A stretch of 64,000 bases of DNA from Paenibacillus sediminis (GTDB lineage Bacteria > Bacillota > Bacilli > Paenibacillales > Paenibacillaceae). Made by a program: the position numbers and the translations under genes. How positions within the stretch are numbered: the first letter of the stretch is position 1; each line of letters opens with the position of its first letter. The notes beneath the pieces are model-generated. The model made no database searches. It worked only from the letters and a program-made list of their open reading frames with translations, and had not been told where the DNA came from. Location: NCBI RefSeq assembly GCF_017873765.1, contig NZ_JAGGKP010000007.1, forward strand, positions 62,001 through 126,000, read 5' to 3'. Shown piece after piece: positions 34,277-43,014 of the stretch.

Positions 34277-37200
34277 TTATTTCACTTTAACGGTACCTTC
34301 ACCCAGCATCATTTCCATTTGGTGAAAGAGCTCTGGGGAAGGTTTAATACGATATTGATCACTTAATGCTAACACCTTCTGAGTCGATTCGTAATAGAGC
34401 ACCGTCTGAACAGGGCCAGAATGTTGCTGAAGCAGTGCTTTCAGCTTCGTAAGCAAACCAGCATTTTCAGACTCTGACGTTATTTTAATAAAGACACGTT
34501 GCTTCTCATTTGTACCTGATGCATTGTTGCTGGCTGTATCTTTCGCTGACACATTACGATTCGAAGGCGCTGATGAAGTTTTTGTTCTTTTAGTCGGTAA
34601 TGCGCTAGAAGCCGGTTTCTCAGTTCTTGCTCGAGCTTGAACGCGCTTAATAAGCTGATTCATGGCTTCACTTCCGAGAGAAACAACTTCTTCTGTAATG
34701 AGCTTAAAACCTTCATCCTGTTGCTGCACCTTAGCTCTAATTCCAATCAAATCACCCTTATTGATGAGCGGCTGACTTTTTCTCCATACTTCAGGAAACA
34801 ATACCGCTTCAGCTCTTTCCACTTGATCTTCAAGTTCGATGAAGGCCATCTGTTTCCCTTGTTTGGTGGAGATCAATTTCACGGACACAACCATCCCCGC
34901 AACAACGACTTCACTGCCATCAGGCGCTTCTGATAAATCCATCATTCTGACGATGCCGCTTGACCTAATATAATCATCATAATCGTCTATAGGATGTCCT
35001 GATAAATACAGCCCCAGCAATTCACGCTCGAGTTCAAGCTGCTGCATGGACGTAAACATCGGAATTTCCGGATATTCCACGTCCCAATTGGGTGTCTCCA
35101 CAAAGTCAAACAGCTGAATTTGTAAATCTTCCCGCTCCTTACGCCATTTCAGCGCAGCCTCAACGGTCTCGTCTAGCATAGCCAAAAGCTGAGCGCGATG
35201 TCCTGGCAGAGAGTCAAAAGCTCCGCCCTGAATTAGCGATTCGATGACCCGTTTATTGCACACGCGCAAATCAACCCTGCGGCAAAAATCAAGCAAACTT
35301 TCAAACGGCTCATTTTCGCGTGCTCGAATTATGCTTTCAATCGCTTGGGTACCGACATTTTTAATGGCGGCTAGACCAAAGCGAATACGTCCGATTGTAT
35401 CAGGGTTAACGACTGGCGTAAATAGTACTCCGCTCTCATTGACATCAGGAGGAAGTACATCAATCCCCATGCGGCGACATTCTACGACGTATTCCGCTAC
35501 TTTGCGATGGCTGCCCATCACAGCGGTAAGCATCGACGCCATAAACTGAACGGGATAATGAGCCTTCAAATAAGCCGTTTGAAAGGCAAGCACCCCGTAA
35601 GCAGCGGCATGAGCTCTCGGAAAGCCGTAGTCAGCAAAGCGCACGATCATATCATACACCTTGTTCGCATCTTCAGCGCTGTATCCTTGTTTAATACTTC
35701 CAGTTACAAAGTGCTCACGCTCTTTGTCCAGCACTTCGCGCTTTTTCTTGGAGACAGCACGGCGAAGCAGATCCGCTTCACCAAGCGAAAATCCAGCCAT
35801 GAGCGAGGCGATCTGCATAATTTGTTCTTGGTAGACAATGATGCCGTAAGTATCCTTAAGAATCGGCTCCAAATCCGCATGAGGATAGTCTACTTGCGAT
35901 AAACCATGCTTAGCTTCGATATATTTCGGGATAAACTCCATTGGACCTGGTCGATACAAAGCAAGCACCGAAATTATATCTTCAAAAACAGACGGCTTCA
36001 AATCGCGCAGCACTCGTCTCATTCCTGCCGACTCCAGCTGAAAGACACCTGTTGTTTCACCCTGACTCAGCATCTCATACGTCAGTGGGTCATCGTCTGG
36101 GATCGCATGGAAATCAATTTGCACATCCATTTGATCTTGAATCCACTTTAAGGAACGTTCGATAATCGACAACGTACGCAGTCCAAGAAAATCCATCTTC
36201 AAAAGCCCAATAGACTCTAAATTTTCCATCGAATATTGAGTCAAAGCAACTGTCTCGCTGCCTTCCTGCAGCGGAACTGCATCTGTCAGCGGATCTCGTG
36301 AAATAACGACGCCTGCCGCATGTGTTGAAGCATGCCGCGGCAAACCTTCCACTCTTCTCGCCATGTCGAGCAATTCTTTAATTCGCGGTTTCTTCTCATA
36401 CTGTTCCTGAAGCTCTGGACTGACCTCAAGCGCATGCTGTATCGTCATGCCGAGTGCTCCAGGGATACCTTTTGCAGCCTTGTCCACTTCTCCATATGGA
36501 ATGTTAAGTACTCTGCCTACGTCACGAACAGCGGCTCTGGCAGCCATCGTTCCGAATGTAATAATTTGAGCCACATGATCTGCGCCATACTTGTCCACAA
36601 CGTACGCGATGACTTCATCACGGCGTTCATCGCTAAAGTCGATATCAATATCTGGCATTGTGACACGCTCAGGATTTAGAAATCGCTCGAACAGCAAATG
36701 ATACTTCATCGGGTCTACATCGGTAATTCGGAGCACATATGCGACCAAACTGCCCGCAGATGATCCCCTTCCAGGACCGGTTGCAATTCCATGTTCATGA
36801 GCGTAGCGAATGAAATCCCATACAATAAGAAAGTAGTCTGAGAATCCCATATTCTCAATGACTTCGAGCTCGTAAAATAGACGCTCTTCAAGCTTGCGGC
36901 GATCCTCTTCATGTTGCCAAGCTACTTGTCCTCCGTAACGAGCCTGAAGCCCTCTAATACACAGTTCGCGTAAATAAGATCCGGCTGTCATGCCCTCAGG
37001 GATAGGTTCATATGCTGGAAGAATATGGCTGCCAAATTCAAGTTCAACTTGAATTTGATCCGCAATAGCTGCCGTATTCGCTATCGCCTCCGGTACATGC
37101 GAGAACAGACCTATCATCTCGTCACTGTTTTTTAAATAGAGCTGATTCGTTCCAATTTTAAGCCGGTCATCATCTTCGATCGTTTTTCCTGTGCCAATAC

Positions 37201-37864
37201 AAATAAGCACATCCTGCATTTCTGCATCCCGGCTCTCCAAATAGTGCACATCATTCGTTGCTACTAAAGGGACTCCAGTCTCTTCAGACAACTGTATTAG
37301 CCATTTATTTACTTTTTTCTGTTCAGGCATTCCATGATCTTGCAGTTCTAAATAAAAATCATCGCCGAAAATTCGCTTATAACGGATCACCGCTTTTCTA
37401 GCTTCATCCATATGACCTTGAAGCATAAGTTGCGGAATTTCTCCGCCAAGACATGCACTTAAGCAAATAATGCCCTCGCTATATTGTTCAAGCACTTCTA
37501 AATCAATGCGTGGTTTATAGTGAAAGCCTTCTAAATGACCGATGGAGACAAGCTTCATTAAGTTGCGATATCCGGTCATATTTTTGGCGAGCAATATTAG
37601 ATGATAAATCGGCTGCTCTTTACGGTTCCCTTTGACGAGCCTTGACCCCGTCGTTAAGTAGACTTCACAGCCAATAATAGGTTTTATGCCGTGTGCCATA
37701 CAAGATTTATAGAAAGGAACTATGCCGTACATCACGCCATGGTCAGTAAGTGCAAGTGCCTTCATGCCATAAGCTGCGGCTTGTTTGACAAGATCATCGA
37801 TACGAGCCGCTCCGTCCAGCAAGCTATATTCACTATGCACATGCAGATGTACAAAACTGCTCAT
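34277..37864 (-). CDS. dnaE: DNA polymerase III subunit alpha (DnaE)
   Basis: 1195 residues from the ATG at 37864 (AAAGGAAGAG just upstream, protein starting MSSFVHLHVHSEYSLLDG). Order: PHP domain (HVHSEYSLLDGAAR, LTDHGVMYG), polymerase palm with PDIDIDFSD, fingers and tau-binding regions, helix-hairpin-helix, and an OB-fold (VVVAGMVVSVKLI) before a low-complexity linker (about 1080-1120, Lys/Ser/Ala/Thr/Asn rich). In low-GC Gram-positives DnaE extends RNA primers before PolC. Position upstream of accDA is as in B. subtilis. Confidence 0.97.
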   Translation of the reverse strand: MSSFVHLHVHSEYSLLDGAARIDDLVKQAAAYGMKALALTDHGVMYGIVPFYKSCMAHGIKPIIGCEVYLTTGSRLVKGNRKEQPIYHLILLAKNMTGYRNLMKLVSIGHLEGFHYKPRIDLEVLEQYSEGIICLSACLGGEIPQLMLQGHMDEARKAVIRYKRIFGDDFYLELQDHGMPEQKKVNKWLIQLSEETGVPLVATNDVHYLESRDAEMQDVLICIGTGKTIEDDDRLKIGTNQLYLKNSDEMIGLFSHVPEAIANTAAIADQIQVELEFGSHILPAYEPIPEGMTAGSYLRELCIRGLQARYGGQVAWQHEEDRRKLEERLFYELEVIENMGFSDYFLIVWDFIRYAHEHGIATGPGRGSSAGSLVAYVLRITDVDPMKYHLLFERFLNPERVTMPDIDIDFSDERRDEVIAYVVDKYGADHVAQIITFGTMAARAAVRDVGRVLNIPYGEVDKAAKGIPGALGMTIQHALEVSPELQEQYEKKPRIKELLDMARRVEGLPRHASTHAAGVVISRDPLTDAVPLQEGSETVALTQYSMENLESIGLLKMDFLGLRTLSIIERSLKWIQDQMDVQIDFHAIPDDDPLTYEMLSQGETTGVFQLESAGMRRVLRDLKPSVFEDIISVLALYRPGPMEFIPKYIEAKHGLSQVDYPHADLEPILKDTYGIIVYQEQIMQIASLMAGFSLGEADLLRRAVSKKKREVLDKEREHFVTGSIKQGYSAEDANKVYDMIVRFADYGFPRAHAAAYGVLAFQTAYLKAHYPVQFMASMLTAVMGSHRKVAEYVVECRRMGIDVLPPDVNESGVLFTPVVNPDTIGRIRFGLAAIKNVGTQAIESIIRARENEPFESLLDFCRRVDLRVCNKRVIESLIQGGAFDSLPGHRAQLLAMLDETVEAALKWRKEREDLQIQLFDFVETPNWDVEYPEIPMFTSMQQLELERELLGLYLSGHPIDDYDDYIRSSGIVRMMDLSEAPDGSEVVVAGMVVSVKLISTKQGKQMAFIELEDQVERAEAVLFPEVWRKSQPLINKGDLIGIRAKVQQQDEGFKLITEEVVSLGSEAMNQLIKRVQARARTEKPASSALPTKRTKTSSAPSNRNVSAKDTASNNASGTNEKQRVFIKITSESENAGLLTKLKALLQQHSGPVQTVLYYESTQKVLALSDQYRIKPSPELFHQMEMMLGEGTVKVK

Positions 37865-37920
37865 TCGAACTCTTCCTTTCACCGCAAAATTTAAAGGTAT
37901 GTTTCTATCTAAATATTTTA

Positions 37921-37950
37921 TCATACATAGCTTATAATCGCCCATACAAT
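37921..37950 (+). promoter_or_regulatory. Sigma-E promoter of ytrH-ytrI
   Basis: -10 CATACAAT (37943-37950) is a perfect sigma-E element; -35 TCATACA (37921-37927) fits kmATATT partly, spacing 15. It lies 56 bases before ytrH, known as a sigma-E gene in B. subtilis. Confidence 0.7.
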
Positions 37951-38006
37951 GAAATAGTACGTAAATCGGACAGGCAGACGAATAATCGAAAGGAGCAAAG
38001 AAAATC

Positions 38007-38336
38007 ATGAGCACATTTTTGTCCAAAGCGATTCTTGATTTTTTTATCGCCTTCGGCATTGTCATTGGAGGTGCGATGTTGGGTGGAATTGGTGCTGTAG
38101 TATCTCTTCAGCCGCCTACCAGCACGATGCTTGATGTAGCTAGCCGCATTAAAATATGGGCGCTTGCAGCCGCTGTAGGAGGCACCATCGATCCGATGCG
38201 TGTCATTGAGAGCAATTTTCTTGACGGCAACCTTTCCCCGGCTATCAAACAAATTTTGTATTTAATTTTTGCTTTTCTCGGCGCGCATATGGGCACGGAG
38301 CTTGTCAAATGGCTGTGCAACAACGCTAGAGTGTAA
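38007..38336 (+). CDS. ytrH: Sporulation membrane protein YtrH
   Basis: 109 residues. Three hydrophobic helices (about 10-35, 48-60 and 82-100) with the family's start STFLSKAILDFFIAFGIVIGGAMLGGIGAV and IDPMRVIESNF. YtrH acts in spore envelope formation in B. subtilis. AAAGGAG is 13 bases upstream of the ATG. Start of a two-gene operon with ytrI, two bases away. Confidence 0.93.
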   Translation: MSTFLSKAILDFFIAFGIVIGGAMLGGIGAVVSLQPPTSTMLDVASRIKIWALAAAVGGTIDPMRVIESNFLDGNLSPAIKQILYLIFAFLGAHMGTELVKWLCNNARV

Positions 38337-38338
38337 GT

Positions 38339-38827
38339 ATGAGAGTTCCTCCTTTTGATCGTTATCGTTCGTTGATGCAGTTAGCTTCGGTATTTGTGTT
38401 CGGAATGATTGTAGGCAGCATTTTCTATAATGTCATATTCCAAATGAGCTATAACCATCTCTGGCTCACGAATAAAGACTTGCAAATTCAAATAGAGCAG
38501 TATAAAGAAGACATAAAAACATTGAAAAAATATAATAATCGGCCTACGGTCATTAAAGAAATAAAAGTGCGTGTTGAAGAACCCGATAAGGTCCTTGATT
38601 CGCTTGTTGTGAAAGAAATTGTGCAGAAATTGCAAAAAGATTTGGAAGTCTTAAGAGGAAGAAATATATTTGAAATCGACTCGGACAGCAGGATGACCCG
38701 AATTTTATTAGATCGCAAAATATATTCAGTTCGCGATAAAGATTACAGTATACAAATTAAAACGATGCTTGTCATGGAAGGCGTGCTGCAAATTTGGGTG
38801 GAACTGAAGGAGTATGTACACAGTTGA
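38339..38827 (+). CDS. ytrI: Sporulation protein YtrI
   Basis: 162 residues. One N-terminal transmembrane helix (about 13-33), then a coiled-coil region (45-80) and a soluble C-terminal domain. Start lies two bases after ytrH, as in B. subtilis, so translation is probably coupled. YtrI is needed for normal spore coat/cortex formation under sigma-E control. Confidence 0.92.
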   Translation: MRVPPFDRYRSLMQLASVFVFGMIVGSIFYNVIFQMSYNHLWLTNKDLQIQIEQYKEDIKTLKKYNNRPTVIKEIKVRVEEPDKVLDSLVVKEIVQKLQKDLEVLRGRNIFEIDSDSRMTRILLDRKIYSVRDKDYSIQIKTMLVMEGVLQIWVELKEYVHS

Positions 38828-38906
38828 CGAGTAGTGAACATGTCTTCATTTCATGATACAATAGATTTACCGATTTAAGCATAGTAAAAGGAGCTGCGGT
38901 GTACAT

Positions 38907-39212
38907 ATGATTCTAGTTATTAAGTACGTTTTATATGCACTATTCATCATTACGAGTATCGGATCTGCCGTTAACAGTTATCGTTCGCACCGAGCCTCTG
39001 ATCCAATTGATCGCGGACTATTCGGCTCTAGAATGAACATTTTTATGGGGAGCATGTTAATTGTTCTAGCTTTGATCCAAATGTTCGTCTATTCAGGTTC
39101 TACGCTGCTTGTCGTTATCGGCGCTGTCTTTATGGTACTTGGCGCTTTTAACATATTTGCTGGTCTGCGCAACTACAACCACTTTTCTAAATTGAAGGCT
39201 TCCAATTCATAA
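38907..39212 (+). CDS. YtpI family membrane protein
   Basis: 101 residues, three hydrophobic helices (about 3-20, 46-62 and 66-85) with a basic C terminus. Matches YtpI family in length and position next to ytrI. Function unknown. AAAGGAG precedes the ATG by 13 bases. Confidence 0.85.
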   Translation: MILVIKYVLYALFIITSIGSAVNSYRSHRASDPIDRGLFGSRMNIFMGSMLIVLALIQMFVYSGSTLLVVIGAVFMVLGAFNIFAGLRNYNHFSKLKASNS

Positions 39213-39237
39213 GATTCCGAGTCATAGATCGAAATTA

Positions 39238-39271
39238 TAGAGAGCGAGGCAGAAGGTTGCCCCGCTCTCTT
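39238..39271. terminator. Bidirectional terminator between ytpI and ytoI
   Basis: AGAGAGCGAGGCA pairs with TGCCCCGCTCTCT around a short loop (39239-39270), between convergent genes. Confidence 0.87.
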
Positions 39272-39274
39272 GTA

Positions 39275-40609
39275 TTACACATGGTCGATGGAATGCAGCG
39301 TCATAATTGCCTTGGAGATCAGGTGATTTTGGTGGGTCATTTGAATTTCAATTTTACACGTCCTGCGAGTCATTTCGAGCATAGCCGGCCGAACAATAAC
39401 TGAATCTTCAATTTGAACAGGCCTGATAAAATAGGTTGTCATATTATCGAGCACATGGTCATTGCCGCTCCAATATTTAGCTGCTCGCATCGCGGCTTGC
39501 GTCATGACAGAAGATAACACACCTTCGGAAATCGTACCTAAATCGGTAGCCATTTGCGGAGTAATAAATCCGTGATAAATGATATGTCCATCCTCATCCC
39601 GCTCCTCCGCGAATCCATTCCAAATCAAATGATCAAACGTCTCGCCTGTTTGCGGCTCCTGCTGAGCATCCCGCATCGCTTGCAGCACTTCCTTGCGTGT
39701 AACAGAGGCAACCAGCTTACGATTCCGATCAACGACCGGGAGAAAATCGATCCCTTCCCACATCATAATCTGTGCCGCTGATGCAAGAGAAGTCTGCAGC
39801 GTCGCGGTTACCGGATTGCGTGTAACGCATTTCTCAATACTCTGTCCTTCAGAAACCCCTTCAATATCTTTGAGGCTTACAATTCCAATAACTCTATTCC
39901 AATCGTCTACGACAGGGAAACGGATTTGCCCCGTTTCTCGAACGAGCTGATCAAAATCAGAAACGGTGCTGCTGCTTTTCAGAACATTCATCTTGGTCTT
40001 ATTCGATACAATATCTTCGACAAGCATAATTTTCCGTTTAATAAGTCGATCGAAAATGGCTCTATTGATCATCGAAGCTACCGTGAACGTATCATGACGT
40101 GAGGAGATAATCGGCAGCGCGAGTTGATCTGCGAGCAACTTCACCTCTTTACTTGTACCGAACCCCCCGGTTATGAGTACACCAGCTCCTTGCTCTAGGG
40201 CAAGAGAGTGCGCATTTTCCCGGTTACCTATAATTAAGAGGCTGCCTTCATCAATATAACGCGCCATTGCATCTAGCTTCATCGCACCGATGACGTATTT
40301 GTGCAGCGTTTTATGAAGACCGTCACTGCCGCCCAGGACATGCCCTTCTACAATACCAACGACATCTGAAAACGTAAGCTGCTCAGAGAAATTGCGAGGC
40401 TTCTTCTCCACTCTTACGGTACCGATGCGTTCTTTTGTGACGACGATCCCTATATTTTCGGCCTCTTTCACAGCCCGGTATGCGGTACCTTCACTTACAC
40501 CTAACGATTTTGCAAGTTTGCGTACTGAAATTTTCGTGCCGATTTTCAAACTTTCAATATATTGCAAAAGCTGCTCATGTTTCGTAATCGTCTCGTCATG
40601 TCCGTGCAA
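39275..40609 (-). CDS. ytoI: DRTGG/CBS/hotdog domain regulator (YtoI)
   Basis: 444 residues. N-terminal winged HTH (about 10-70, VSEGTAYRAVKEAENIGIV), a DRTGG domain (about 75-185), two CBS domains (about 195-305, TSLASAAQIMMWEGIDFLPVVDR) and a C-terminal hotdog thioesterase-like domain (about 320-440). The set matches YtoI-type sensors that bind nucleotides and possibly acyl-CoA. Start is TTG (GGGGGT seven bases upstream). Regulates unknown genes. Confidence 0.9.
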   Translation of the reverse strand: MHGHDETITKHEQLLQYIESLKIGTKISVRKLAKSLGVSEGTAYRAVKEAENIGIVVTKERIGTVRVEKKPRNFSEQLTFSDVVGIVEGHVLGGSDGLHKTLHKYVIGAMKLDAMARYIDEGSLLIIGNRENAHSLALEQGAGVLITGGFGTSKEVKLLADQLALPIISSRHDTFTVASMINRAIFDRLIKRKIMLVEDIVSNKTKMNVLKSSSTVSDFDQLVRETGQIRFPVVDDWNRVIGIVSLKDIEGVSEGQSIEKCVTRNPVTATLQTSLASAAQIMMWEGIDFLPVVDRNRKLVASVTRKEVLQAMRDAQQEPQTGETFDHLIWNGFAEERDEDGHIIYHGFITPQMATDLGTISEGVLSSVMTQAAMRAAKYWSGNDHVLDNMTTYFIRPVQIEDSVIVRPAMLEMTRRTCKIEIQMTHQNHLISKAIMTLHSIDHV

Positions 40610-40675
40610 CTGTTATACCCCCACTGAACGAACTGTATTATTCTGTCATTCATTATATCATGAATAAACAGAAAA

Positions 40676-40713
40676 ATACGGCTCCCTTGCAAGAGGAAAC
40701 CGTATTTTCATAA
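40676..40713 (-). terminator. Terminator after the 92-residue membrane protein gene
   Basis: AAAATACGG (40673-40681) pairs with CCGTATTTT (40700-40708); the minus strand then has a short T run. Confidence 0.8.
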
Positions 40714-40721
40714 TCGCAAAA

Positions 40722-41000
40722 TTACAAACTGCCGCTGTCCTTGACATCTTGCGCTATTCGCCCTTGCCATCCTTCAATTTTCGCTCTACGCACTTTGGCT
40801 AGTTGCTGAGCTGTCTCTTCATTGACACCCAGCAGAAAATGCAAATGCGCTCCTATAACTAACAAAGCGAACGCTGCCCATACAGCTCCGAACAAATCAG
40901 CCCATGTAAAATTGCTCCCAAATGAAATATGGGGCAATGCGTATAAGAGCATACTCAGGGCCAGAAGCATATACACAATATGTTTGAATTTGCCTTTCAC
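40722..41000 (-). CDS. Hypothetical two-helix membrane protein, 92 residues
   Basis: Two hydrophobic segments (about 8-25 and 33-57) followed by a charged C-terminal tail (VNEETAQQLAKVRRAKIEGWQ). No named family recognised. GGAGCTG is about 10 bases before the ATG. It lies between ytoI and the YheA-like gene, all leftward. Confidence 0.75.
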   Translation of the reverse strand: MKGKFKHIVYMLLALSMLLYALPHISFGSNFTWADLFGAVWAAFALLVIGAHLHFLLGVNEETAQQLAKVRRAKIEGWQGRIAQDVKDSGSL

Positions 41001-41101
41001 CGGTCAACAGCTCCTTCATCTCTCAATCTCGTTACTATCCTATGAAGTCATTTCACAAAATATGAGAGTAAGATTGAAAAAGCTAGAATCCCATTTCTGC
41101 G

Positions 41102-41446
41102 TTACATCTGAGACCCGTATAAGTGCTGCAAACTGTCCGTAATAATCTTATTCACATCTTCGATAATGATGCTAAGACGCCTTTCCGCATCGAACAAACG
41201 GCGAATATTCAAATTTAAACTAAGCACCTCAAATAATTTTTCCATTTTCTCCATTTCATCCGCCTGCGGCATATCGCCAGACATCATTCTTTGCTGCAAT
41301 TCCATTTGACGATTGCGGAAATCATCTAACATTCGTTTGGCCTCGGGATCCGCCTCGATCAATTTCATCGCAGATGTAATTTCCTGAACCTCGGCGCTTT
41401 GCTGTATCGCTTTTGCTAAATCGTGAGCCTTATCGTGAATATTCAT
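41102..41446 (-). CDS. YlbF/YmcA-type protein (YheA, UPF0342)
   Basis: About 114 residues, all-helical, starting MNIHDKAHDLAKAI. The conserved stretch DPEAKRMLDDFRNRQMELQQRMMSG and the tail ERRLSIIIEDVNKIITDSLQHLYG match the YheA/YlbF family. The start at 41446 (GAGGGG upstream) is preferred over ATGs at 41455 and 41467. In B. subtilis yheA sits beside yheC-yheD, and here the same neighbour is divergent, which suggests a functional link. Confidence 0.9.
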   Translation of the reverse strand: MNIHDKAHDLAKAIQQSAEVQEITSAMKLIEADPEAKRMLDDFRNRQMELQQRMMSGDMPQADEMEKMEKLFEVLSLNLNIRRLFDAERRLSIIIEDVNKIITDSLQHLYGSQM

Positions 41447-41516
41447 TGTAAACATTTCCCCTCTCAAAATAATTTAAAGCCATTTCTTTAATCGTTCCTT
41501 TTTCAGGTAGGTCAAT

Positions 41517-41545
41517 CACCAAGGTATTTATGTCCTCATATGATA
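41517..41545 (+). promoter_or_regulatory. Sigma-K promoter match for the YheC/YheD operon
   Basis: CACC (41517-41520), 16-base spacer, then CATATGATA (41537-41545). It matches the mother-cell sigma-K consensus mACm-N16-CATAnnnTA at every defined position and lies about 80 bases before the first operon gene. Seen directly; promoter use is inferred. Confidence 0.65.
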
Positions 41546-41623
41546 CATTACACGCAGTGTGCTGATGAACTCAATAGTTTGCCCACCTAAATACAGGTGA
41601 TGTTGCAACGGAAGGAGACTATC

Positions 41624-43000
41624 ATGCTCAAAAAAAAGGTATCAATCCAAGTCATCAGCTCGGGTATATTGCAAGATGATGTAATCATGCTTGGAGAAAA
41701 ATTAATTAAACAGTGGAAAATCCCTGCAGGCTTCCCTCTACAGTTGGCATTCGGTTCTTTCATTCAAACGGTAACAGTTACCTCTGTCCCGAAATATGAT
41801 GGTATACGTATGAGTCACGTTCTTGCACGGAATATGGGCATCGTCTCGAATTCCGTACTTAGGCTTGTTTATAAACCTTCTGAAAAAACCATTTATTTAG
41901 GTCCCCTTATTAGCGTTTTAATAAGCAGAGATTACCCAGACATGCCCGAGAAGCCATTTGGCTCAATAACGATGTTTTGCAAAGAACTGGTTATTGCTTG
42001 TCAAAAACAAGGAGCATATGTTTATTTCTTTACTCCAGAGCATGTCGAAACGACGACAAACCGAGTTAATGGATGGATATATAACGGCAGCAACGGCAGC
42101 TGGCAGCAATTAACCATGCCCATCGCTAATGTCGTCAACAACAGACTCACTTCGCGTAAATTAGAGAACAAACCTAGCGTACAAGATTTTCTGAGAGAAG
42201 TAAAATTAAGCCACGGAACTTACATCTTTAATGAAAAATTTCTCGACAAGAATGAGGTATTTGATGCTTTAAAGCAAGATCCAGCCGTACGAAGATATTT
42301 ACCGGAATCCTACTTGCTGCGAAATTTTAACGTGCTTAAATTGATGTGTGAAAAGTATCCTGTCGTATTCCTGAAACCCGTAACAGGCAGCCTTGGTAAA
42401 GGAATTATTCGTATTTCCAGACAGATAGACAGTGGCTACGAAACATTATCGACCACAATAAATGGTACCCGCAGGCAACAGTATTTGAATCTGCCAAAGC
42501 TATTTGCTGGAATGAAAGGTAAGATGAAGACAACGAGATATCAAATTCAGCAGGGTCTGAATCTCATTGATATTGGAAGCCGCCCCGTAGATTTCCGAGC
42601 ACTTGTGCAAAAAAATAAGTTTGGAAAATGGCAGGTGACATCGATCGTGGCCCGTATTGCAAACAGCAATCATTTTGTATCTAACCTAGCTCGCGGCGGT
42701 TCACTTAGCCCAGTAAAAGATGCTGTTGCAAAGAGCAACCTCTATCAGCCATTCAAAGCGAATGCTGGAAGTCAGCTCCGTAAAGCCGCATTAGACATTG
42801 CCAAAAAAATCGATGAAACGATCAATAGCCATTTTGGTGAGCTTGGTATCGATTTGGCGATGGATACTACAGGACGTATATGGCTGTTAGAAGTGAACTC
42901 TAAGCCTTCTAAAAACGACAATACCGCACTAAATGAACAGAAAATAAGGCCCTCCGTTAAACAAATGATTGAATATTCATCATACTTGTCTGGCTTCTAG
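41624..43000 (+). CDS. ATP-grasp spore protein, YheD-type (operon gene 1)
   Basis: 458 residues from the ATG at 41624, with GAAGGAG six bases upstream. A beta-rich N-terminal domain (about 1-85) is followed by a pre-ATP-grasp domain and ATP-grasp domain. The glycine-rich loop FLKPVTGSLGKGI, DFRALVQKN and the metal-binding ELGIDLAMDTTGRIWLLEVNSKP are intact, so the enzyme is probably active and ligates an acid to an amine or similar. Long, like YheD of B. subtilis. First of five paralogues; substrate unknown. Confidence 0.9.
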   Translation: MLKKKVSIQVISSGILQDDVIMLGEKLIKQWKIPAGFPLQLAFGSFIQTVTVTSVPKYDGIRMSHVLARNMGIVSNSVLRLVYKPSEKTIYLGPLISVLISRDYPDMPEKPFGSITMFCKELVIACQKQGAYVYFFTPEHVETTTNRVNGWIYNGSNGSWQQLTMPIANVVNNRLTSRKLENKPSVQDFLREVKLSHGTYIFNEKFLDKNEVFDALKQDPAVRRYLPESYLLRNFNVLKLMCEKYPVVFLKPVTGSLGKGIIRISRQIDSGYETLSTTINGTRRQQYLNLPKLFAGMKGKMKTTRYQIQQGLNLIDIGSRPVDFRALVQKNKFGKWQVTSIVARIANSNHFVSNLARGGSLSPVKDAVAKSNLYQPFKANAGSQLRKAALDIAKKIDETINSHFGELGIDLAMDTTGRIWLLEVNSKPSKNDNTALNEQKIRPSVKQMIEYSSYLSGF

Positions 43001-43014
43001 AGGAGGGAAACAAT

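Noticed and set aside
37865..38065. Upstream extension of dnaE
   Set aside because: No ribosome site, non-family sequence and a clear start at 37864 with AAAGGAAGAG. The region instead holds the ytrH promoter.
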